DNA of 36,215 nt. It comes from Jimgerdemannia flammicorona. Lineage: Eukaryota; Mucoromycota; Endogonomycetes; Endogonales; Endogonaceae. Positions within the stretch are counted from its first letter, which is position 1. The number at the start of each line of letters is the position of its first letter. The position numbers and the translations under genes were made by a program. Below are positions 30,060 to 36,215 of the stretch, piece after piece. The stretch is taken from assembly GCA_003990745.1 (NCBI GenBank), contig RBNI01000239.1, positions 1 to 36,215 on the forward strand, written 5' to 3'. The notes below the pieces were generated by a model that saw only the letters and a list, made by a program, of their open reading frames with translations, did not search any database and was not told the DNA's origin.

Positions 30060-31240
30060 ACAGTAATAATATTAATAAGTACTCCCAATATCACCAATAT
30101 CAACTGAAGGATAATACTATTTATTACAAGATTATATTATATATTCCTAATAATTGAGACCTCTGAAGAACTATTCTATTCAAATGTTATAATATCTCTA
30201 TAGCTAAAAATTTTGAATTTGACAAATACTATGAAGTTATTTTCTGAAACTTCTATTAGTTCTATATGACAGATTAGCTAAAGATCTATATCACTTTATG
30301 TAATGTCTACCAATATAATAAGTCCTCAACACTAGCAAAATCTAGCCTACTCTACTCTATTTCAGTACTATCTGCCAATTGGAAACAAATCTCTATAAAC
30401 TTCATTATATAACTACTCCAAACCAAGAATAAGAAAGATATAATTATTGTCTTTGTAAATTATCTTAGCAAACTAGCCTACTTTATATCTACTACTATAA
30501 CTATAATAGTACTTGAAATTACTACACTCTTATTTGACAACATCTTCCACTATTATGGTCTTTCCAAGATCATTATTAGTGACTAAGATTTGAAGTTCAC
30601 CAGCCACTTTTGGAAAGTCCTATATATATACCTTGGAATGAAACTTATACTATCTATAGTCTTTTACTTTAAAACTAATAGCCAAATGGAAAGAATGAAC
30701 CAAACTCTAAAATAAATGTTAAGGAACTATATTTCTTATTGGCAATATGATTGGTATAAATATCTTACTACAGTCAAGTTTGTCTATAATAACAGTAAAC
30801 AAGTTTCTCTTGAAATGACTCCATCCTTTGCCAATATAGAACAAAACTCAAACACCCCTCTGACACTTATCAGAACTACTAACAAATTCTCTACTATCAA
30901 AGCCATTGAAGAATTTCTACTTCAAATACACAGCTTAAACCAGATTGCAATCAAGAATTTATCTCAAGCTCAAGAACAATAATCACAGTATATCAATAAG
31001 TATTGCTAAGAAGAAACTTTTGATATTAGCTACTAGATATCAGAGAATACTGAGTTGATAACCTCAAGTACAGACCCTTTATAAAGCTGAATAGCAAATT
31101 CATTAGACTATTTGAAATCATTGCACAAGTCTCTCCAACTTTCTACAAATTAGCATTACTAGATATTATCAAGATTTACCCCATCTTCAATATCTAATAT
31201 CTCAAGCAATATAATGAAAATAATGATGAGCTATTCTCAA
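30060..31240 (+). pseudogene. Integrase, element C
   Basis: Core motifs are 'IIIVFVNYLSKLAYFI' (first Asp replaced by Asn), 'HYYGLSKIIISD', a TAA, 'DLKFTSHFWKVL' (second Asp kept) and 'TNSQMERMNQTLK' with the catalytic Glu kept. The segment at 30716-30982 is open (MLRNYISYWQYDWYKYLT...). The GPF/Y region follows with frame damage. The wording closely follows the integrase of element F, so the two belong to the same broad chromovirus group. Confidence 0.88.
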
Positions 31241-31263
31241 ATTAAACTATAAAACTATCAGCA

Positions 31264-31455
31264 TCTTTTATTATTAATGATCAAGAAGAATATAAAGTTG
31301 AACAAATCCTCAACAAATATGGTCACAAGAACTATCCAGAATATCTTGTCAAATAGAAAGGTTATCTAATCTATGATGTAACATAGAAACCCAAAACCAA
31401 CCTCTAGAATACTTCTGACTTAGAACAAATCTGGAAAGTACATGCAAGATCATAA
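31264..31455 (+). pseudogene. Chromodomain at the C-terminus of integrase, element C
   Basis: 'EEYKVEQILNKYGHKNYPEY' then 'LVK', a TAG, 'KGYLIYDVT', a TAG, 'KPKTNL', a TAG, 'NTSDLEQIW'. The stops replace the Trp of VKW.GY, the Trp of TWEP and a later residue. Chromodomains of chromoviruses guide integration to chromatin carrying particular histone marks. The frame ends just inside the 3' LTR (stop near 31453-31455). Confidence 0.9.
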
Positions 31456-31641
31456 AGCTAAGTTAAACTGAAGTCACAGAGCATAAAGCTAAGTCAACTA
31501 AAGTTACAGAATATAAATTTACATAAACAGAATCTTACTAATAAGGACCAAAAGTATATATACTGAAAACATAGATATGTTGAAATAGAGAACCATAATA
31601 AATCAAACAAACTATCACAACTCTTGAACATATATACAAAC

Positions 31642-32931
31642 ATAACTACTGAGATCTACAACTATATCTATGCTGACATTTGAAATGTCATTATCAACTG
31701 AGCCATACCTCTCCTACTCCTTATGAATATCTATAGTCTGATACTACTCTACTTCATAGAGACCCAATGGAATGCCCTGAATATACTTAGTGAAGACTAC
31801 TGAATTAGACAAATCTCAAGCTATTACTAGATCAGTTATCTCCTAAAAGATATGGTTGAACACTACCATAATATAGACATTACCCAGATGTCTCAACACT
31901 AGAAACTCATTGCCTATAAATACTGAGAACTCTTTTATGAGTATAGCACCTTTATTCTCTATCTCTGAGTTACTACTACTGAAATGGTTACCACCCTATC
32001 CTATAGCCAAATCAATGATATGGTATAAAAACTCAACTATAAGTATATTGAGTATGTTCAAACTACAGACAGATCCTTTCTCTATCCTGATAACTATATC
32101 CTGCAAATATTCTAAGTTAGATATGTCATGAAGGATATCTATAATATAATTAAATTCAATAATGAGGAAGCAGAAGACAATGACCCCTTTGATACTAACA
32201 TAACCTCTAGCCAAGGATCTCTGCCAACTCTGATCACTCTGCCAATCTTACTAATGAACTTATAACAGTTTATAACTATCTATAAGACCTATTGGGATAA
32301 TGACTACTGGTATGAGTACCAATCTGTATTCATGACTGATTACTTCAACTACAATGAAGAGACCAGAGAATATAACCTATATCTTCAGACAACTCTTAAA
32401 ATCAAACTGACAACTCTACCTCTTAAGTACAAATAAAATGAACCACAGCTGCCAGCCTACTACAACTCTATAGCTCATAGCACCATTATTTATAGAAGGT
32501 ATGCAGATAGCAAATCTGATGAAAATGAAGATAATGTACTCCTTCTTTACCCACTGACATCTTATCCAGCATATGAGACAGATGATGCTATCCTGTGGAA
32601 TGATGATATAGTTCTAACCTACTACTATATAAATAAATAAGATATCATCTAAAAACTACTCTTTCTAGATGACTACTTCATCAGAGATAATATTATTGAT
32701 AGTTATCTTATTAAAGACTACCCAGATAGTATCTAAATCTATAAATTACTTAACAGTCATTAGTATAGTTAGATTAGCCTTATACTATATAACTATATAC
32801 TGACTCAGTAGTCAGATGATCTCTTAACATATTAGTTTACACTTGTACTATGTGACTGTATTCTAACTTAACAAGGTACTAAGTACTATATTCATATTTA
32901 GTATTGTTCAGATAGCCTCTCATTAGTATAA
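31642..32931 (+). pseudogene. Unknown protein encoded in the LTR of element C (3' copy, 430 codons)
   Basis: Counting in one frame from 31642 (ATA; the 5' copy has ATG here) to the TAA at 32929-32931 gives exactly 430 codons with no net indel. Interruptions are TGA, TAG and TAA codons, most obtainable from TGG, CAG or CAA by a single transition. Sense segments align residue by residue with the 5' LTR copy (for example 'SSQGSLPTLITL', 'YIEYVQTTDRS', 'YADSKSDENEDN'). I recognise no family. There is no predicted signal peptide and no obvious catalytic motif; an acidic stretch lies near the middle (NNEEAEDNDPFD). The frame ends inside the TATA box. Alternative view: an old gene captured by the LTR and no longer functional. 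Confidence 0.65.
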
Positions 32932-32934
32932 ATA
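32927..32934 (+). promoter_or_regulatory. TATA box of the element C 3' LTR
   Basis: TATAAATA, overlapping the stop codon of the LTR ORF as in the 5' copy. In the 3' LTR it would direct transcription into the right flank. Confidence 0.5.
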
Positions 32935-33431
32935 TCCACTTCCCCAGACCTCAAAAACTCAGACACAAATAGACTTGAACACAAGAACAGTCCAGAACTC
33001 CTGAACACTTCTCTATAATATCTCTTCACACACTACTCCTAGTATAGCAATATCATAAATAGCAAATAAACCTATTTAATAATTCACAAACTACTCTTAA
33101 GTAAATCTGCACCCCATTAGGTCTCACTCCTAACCAAGTTATGAAATTTCCTAATTGGGAATTGTCTGCAGTGATATGCCAATTCAACTAAGCTGGTCTT
33201 AGTTGAACTTTCTGAAATATGAAAAATCCTGAATATTCAGAACAAGTCTGAAAAAGGACTTTAGTTGAAATATCAACCTAATCTTGAAATCAATAAGTAT
33301 AAAGGACATACTCTATATGAAATTGATCTTAACTTTAAGAAAATGGTCTTTCAGAATATCCAGAACTTCCAAAAAAAAAAAAACTCTTTCAGAACTATAT
33401 AATAGTACTCTAACAAAGTAACCCTCTTATA

Positions 33432-33699
33432 GAAGAAGATGAGCCCTTAGTATAGAGTAGCTCTGAAACTAAAGAAGATAATAGAATAGGAGTAGATACA
33501 GAAGATATCTACTCATATTGAAATAATGACTAAAGGATAGCCCAGGATAGACTATTCTTTAGTAGAGACTGATATAATAAGCTAGCAGAAAAATATACTA
33601 AGTTATTATCTAAATTAATTACTATAATTTAGCTACATATTATATCAGATACACTAGGTAACCAGAACTGCCCAACTGTATCAACTTGTATAAATAACT
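33432..33699. other. Unassigned AT-rich sequence right of element C
   Basis: No motif is clear. A plus-strand frame (LFFSRD, a TGA, YNKLAEKYTKLLSKLITI) could be worn gag or LINE RT sequence, but I cannot align it with confidence. Confidence 0.4.
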
Positions 33700-34488
33700 C
33701 AAATAGATAAATAAGAATATAAGATATTCTTAGCTAGTATACTATATTAGAATTTAAGATTTATGTTCTTAATAGGAATAGCTAAAGGGGGGTTAGATAT
33801 TCTAGGGATAAATTGAAAGATGGGGGCCTTTGCAGATGACATAGTGGTTAAACTGGGCTCATTGACAGATGTGGAGGAATTATGATGGTCTGTTGATTGG
33901 TATGAGAGGGGCTCTGGTACTAAACTCAATTGGCACAAATGTGAGACTATAGTGCTAGGTGATGGAATCATTAGTGGTGATGTGATTGGGACAATAGTGC
34001 TGGCAGGAGAGCCAGTTCATTACCTGGGGATCTACTTTTTGGTATTTGGGTCCCTTCTCCCCCATACTTAGTGGGATCAATGACTCCTAGAGTGGGGAAA
34101 TGTGCTTGTGCAATGAGGTGGTCAGCATATGTCCTTAGTAGGAAGAGTGATGATGCTGAATATATATTGGCTGCAAAAGCTGTAGTATGTGGGATATCAC
34201 CTAGACTTCTTGGCTTGAGTGGTCAGGTGACTGTTGAAGATGATGAGATCATGGATCTAGGCAGGGCGGCAAAGTCAGATAGGATGGGAGGTTCTTACCC
34301 TACTGGTGGAAAGGGGCAGGCTAGGTTTAGTGGACTTTACTAAATATCTTCACTGCTTGAGAGCCTGGTGGCTAAGGAGGATAAGCAAGTTGAGAGGTAG
34401 GGAGTAGGTGCTGCTCATATAAAGGGTGTGGGAGATCTGGTATTCCCCCTGTGGAGCTTCTGGTGACCTGCTTGCGATAGTGGCCATA
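33700..34488 (+). mobile_element. LINE ORF2 fragment (RT C-terminal half)
   Basis: In the plus-strand frame it reads 'GAFADDIVVKLGSLTDVEEL', 'KLNWHKCETIVLGDG', 'VHYLGIYF', 'LNIYWLQKL', 'YHLDFLA', 'AGRQSQIGWEVLTLLVERGR', 'LGLVDFTKYLHCLRAWW' and 'GDLLAIVAI', following ORF2 of the full-length LINE from the FADD box onward. It is diverged and has TGA/TAG codons at Trp sites, but is less AT-rich than element C. The left limit is uncertain (33700-33770); the right limit at 34488 is the LTR of element F, which inserted into it. It is opposite in orientation to the other LINE copies. Confidence 0.85.
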
Positions 34489-34892
34489 TGTAATGGTTCT
34501 AGTTTCTAAATAAGGAAGCGACTAGTTCTGGTAATCCTAAGTAGCTCGAAGAGATACTAAGGGTTCAAGTGTTCTCGAAGAATTTCTGAGAGAAAATATT
34601 CTGAAGCTTTATTCATGAGAACAAAGGAGATATTTATACAAGATCTGAAAGAAGGATCCAGAAGAATCTGAGAAATCAAAGGAAAATGCCAAGAGGAAAG
34701 TTCTCAGCAAAGATGACAAATGATGACAAATAAAGTTCTACAAGTTTCCAGGACATTCAGTGACTAACTAAATAAGTACTAATTAATGCTCGGCGCCAAG
34801 AAGGGGATTTCTAAGTATGTGGAAAGTGCCGGAAGGTTATAGAATATTCAAGAAAGACAGAGAAAAGAAATAAACTACGCTAAAATATTACA
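34489..34892 (-). repeat. 3' LTR of chromovirus F (404 bp)
   Basis: It has TG...CA ends on either strand: plus-strand TGTAATGG...ATATTACA. On the minus strand a TATAAATA box lies at 34638-34631, and an AATAAA signal follows ~20 bases downstream. It is the 3' LTR because the pol frame and a polypurine tract lie on its high-coordinate side. It interrupts the LINE fragment at 34488. Confidence 0.85.
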
Positions 34893-34905
34893 TCTCCCCC
34901 TCCTT
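34893..34905 (-). other. Polypurine tract of element F
   Basis: The minus strand reads AAGGAGGGGGAGA immediately before the LTR's TGTAAT. It is the primer site for plus-strand cDNA synthesis in LTR retrotransposons. Confidence 0.85.
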
Positions 34906-35232
34906 AAGAATCAACATCCTTGTTGAATTCTCAAAGTTACACATAATAAACAATAAGACTAAAAGAAACCTCAAATTAAATATGTTGACTCATTGGCAAG
35001 GATTGGCTGTCCTTGTATAAGGCGAGGGCCAAAGTATCATCTTGATCAGATGAGAACTGGTTCAAACCTTGTTGGTTGCAGGATTTATAGAGTTCTCCTG
35101 TATCTCTTGTTTCTGATGCTGTATCCCTTAGAGAGCCCCGATGCGTAATGTACCTGATCAGTACAGTAGGTCATCTACTATCCAAGGAGAGAACCTCACG
35201 GGCAGTCAATGAGTTCCTTTTTGCTCGAACTC
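34906..35232 (-). other. Non-coding spacer between pol and polypurine tract, element F
   Basis: About 330 bases downstream of the pol stop codon with no ORF of note and no repeat. It is the 3' untranslated part of the element. Confidence 0.6.
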
Positions 35233-36215
35233 TTAGATGAGGTCTTGAGAGTTCTTGAGATTGGTGGCAGGTTCCCAAGTGGCATCATATTCAGGGTAAC
35301 CCATCCACTTGACTAGGTATTCTGTGTGATGGTATTGGACTTGCTTGTCTAAGATTTTCTTGACTTCATACTCAATGTGGTCTTCAACTATGACTGGTGC
35401 TGATGGTGTTGGAATTCGGCCAGGGTATGGGGGTGATTGGTTCCAGGCCTTGAGTTGTGACATATGGAATACTGGGTGTATATGCATGGTTGTTGGTAAG
35501 TTGAGATGGTAAGACCAGGTAGAGACTTGCTCGGTGATTTCGAAGGGTCCAAGGTACTTGGGCTGGAATTTGGCTGACTGGCAGTTGACTTGAGATTGAA
35601 CCTTGATATTGTTGGCTTTGAGTAGAACCATATCGCCAATATTGTATATGACATCTTGCCGCTTCTTGTCTGCATACTTAGCTTGATGTTGCTGAGCCTT
35701 TTGCAGGTTTGTAGTGGCGATCTTGAGAAGGGAATCCATTTTGTCGATAAGGTTCTGGGCTGTGGGGACTTGAGTGTGACTGGATTGCTGGAATTGGACT
35801 AGACTTGCAGGGGTCTCGGGGTTTTGACCATGAAGTAGCTGGAATGGGGAAAGGCCAGTTGATGATTGGTTGGCATTGTTGTAGGCAAACTCGGTGTAGG
35901 TCAGATAATAGTCCCAATCATCTTGCTCATAAGACACATAGTTTCTGAGCATTTGTTCAAGTGTTCTGTTCATTCGCTTGGTCTGTCCATCAGTTTGAGG
36001 ATGGAAGGCAGTGGACATAGCAATTTGGGTTCCAAGGGTCTTGAAGAGTGCTTGCCAGAAGTGACTTGTGAACTTGGGGTCGCGGTCACTGATAATTACT
36101 CGGGGAAGTCCATAATGGCGGAAGACAGTCTTGAAGAAGATTCTTGCAATTTCTGGGGCAGTGGCATTGGTTGTGGTTGGCTCGGCGATTGTAATCTTGG
36201 TGAGACGATCCACAA
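35233..36215 (-). CDS. Pol C-terminus: integrase core, GPF/Y module and chromodomain (partial), element F
   Basis: Open for 326 codons from the window edge to the TAA at 35233-35235; the N-terminus is outside. Residue numbers are from the edge. Integrase core: VDRLTK (1-6) after the first catalytic Asp region, HYGLPRVIISDRDPKF with the second catalytic Asp at 43, HPQTDGQTKRMNRTLEQ (71-87). The third catalytic residue, Glu in D-x35-E, is Lys79 here (codon 35977-35979, AAG; GAG by family rule). GPF/Y module: KYLGPFEITEQ...HPVFHMSQLKAW (~220-258). Chromodomain: EYEVKKILDK...EYLVKWMGYPEYDATWEPATNL (~278-320), with the aromatic cage residues intact. It integrates cDNA and steers it to chromatin. 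The single G-to-A-type change probably makes this copy integration-defective. Confidence 0.93.
   Translation of the reverse strand, partial: VDRLTKITIAEPTTTNATAPEIARIFFKTVFRHYGLPRVIISDRDPKFTSHFWQALFKTLGTQIAMSTAFHPQTDGQTKRMNRTLEQMLRNYVSYEQDDWDYYLTYTEFAYNNANQSSTGLSPFQLLHGQNPETPASLVQFQQSSHTQVPTAQNLIDKMDSLLKIATTNLQKAQQHQAKYADKKRQDVIYNIGDMVLLKANNIKVQSQVNCQSAKFQPKYLGPFEITEQVSTWSYHLNLPTTMHIHPVFHMSQLKAWNQSPPYPGRIPTPSAPVIVEDHIEYEVKKILDKQVQYHHTEYLVKWMGYPEYDATWEPATNLKNSQDLI

Larger units (their letters stand above)
23401..33431 (+). mobile_element. Element C: complete gypsy chromovirus with ~2 kb LTRs and dUTPase
   Basis: Two direct LTRs (23401-25375 and 31443-33431) bracket 6.07 kb of internal sequence with Gag, a zinc knuckle, dUTPase, protease, RT, RNase H, integrase and chromodomain, all in element order on the plus strand. 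Every domain has RIP-type stops or active-site changes. The outer flanks show no 5-bp duplication and belong to different sequences (LINE remnant and spacer on the left, unassigned on the right), which suggests recombination after insertion or imprecise ends. Confidence 0.92.
31443..33431 (+). repeat. 3' LTR of element C
   Basis: 1,989 bases, collinear with the 5' LTR with many transition differences, a short deletion in the R/U5 part (loss of 'ttctt' near 33203) and a poly-A expansion at 33372-33384. It carries the better-preserved copy of the LTR ORF and a TATAAATA box at 32927-32934. Confidence 0.9.
34489..36215 (-). mobile_element. Chromovirus F, 3' part (continues past the right edge)
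   Basis: 3' LTR, polypurine tract, ~330-base non-coding spacer and the C-terminal 326 codons of pol. There are no stop codons in the pol frame and base composition is normal. It is the youngest-looking LTR element in the window, though its integrase lacks the catalytic Glu. Confidence 0.92.

Noticed and set aside
34071..34343. 90-codon plus-strand frame over the LINE fragment
   Set aside because: The neighbouring frame aligns over its whole length with LINE ORF2 (YWLQKL, YHLDF, LGLVDF), so this one is a shadow.

Overview
The window is a nested graveyard of transposable elements. I find no host gene, tRNA or rRNA. The element types (Ty3/gypsy chromoviruses, gypsy elements carrying a dUTPase domain, a copia remnant, and a Tad1/L1-like LINE with endonuclease, RT and C-terminal zinc finger) point to a filamentous fungus. 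Nearly every coding remnant carries directional C-to-T / G-to-A damage: Trp codons become TGA/TAG, Gln codons become TAA/TAG, and catalytic Asp becomes Asn. That is the pattern of repeat-induced point mutation (RIP), so I lean towards Ascomycota (Pezizomycotina). This is inference; no species can be named.

Layout, left to right. 1-246 is the end of a ~2 kb LTR. 247-1545 is the 5' part of a LINE (minus strand), inserted in the protease region of gypsy element A (1546-7093, plus strand: protease, dUTPase, RT, RNase H, integrase, then a ~1.85 kb LTR with its own ORF). 7094-9052 holds a very decayed gag-like remnant and the end of a minus-strand copia pol. 9053-12681 is a ~1.2 kb-armed inverted repeat made of two copies of one LTR element's 3' part, in opposite orientation. 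Its right arm was later hit by a poly-A-tailed insertion (E1, 10668-11864). A second, related insertion (E2, 12774-14360) carries a 1.2 kb, 9-bp-unit minisatellite and has a perfect 16-bp target-site duplication. 14377-14856 plus 20758-22446 is gypsy element B, split by an essentially full-length LINE (14873-20741, minus strand), also with a perfect 16-bp duplication. 22449-23332 is a RIP-worn, 5'-truncated copy of the same LINE family.

23401-33431 is a complete but dead gypsy chromovirus (element C) with ~1.98 kb LTRs and the order Gag, dUTPase, protease, RT, RNase H, integrase, chromodomain. Each LTR holds one long degraded reading frame (430 codons without net frame change in the 3' copy) that ends inside the LTR's TATA box. 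33700-34488 is another LINE RT fragment (plus strand). 34489-36215 is the 3' end of a young minus-strand chromovirus (F: 404-bp LTR, polypurine tract, open integrase-chromodomain frame) that runs off the right edge. Its integrase has Lys in place of the catalytic Glu.

The most unusual content is the pair of giant LTRs with internal ORFs (A and C), the dUTPase domain found at two different places in pol, the head-to-head palindrome, and the minisatellite-bearing poly-A element that appears to borrow the LINE's 3' end.
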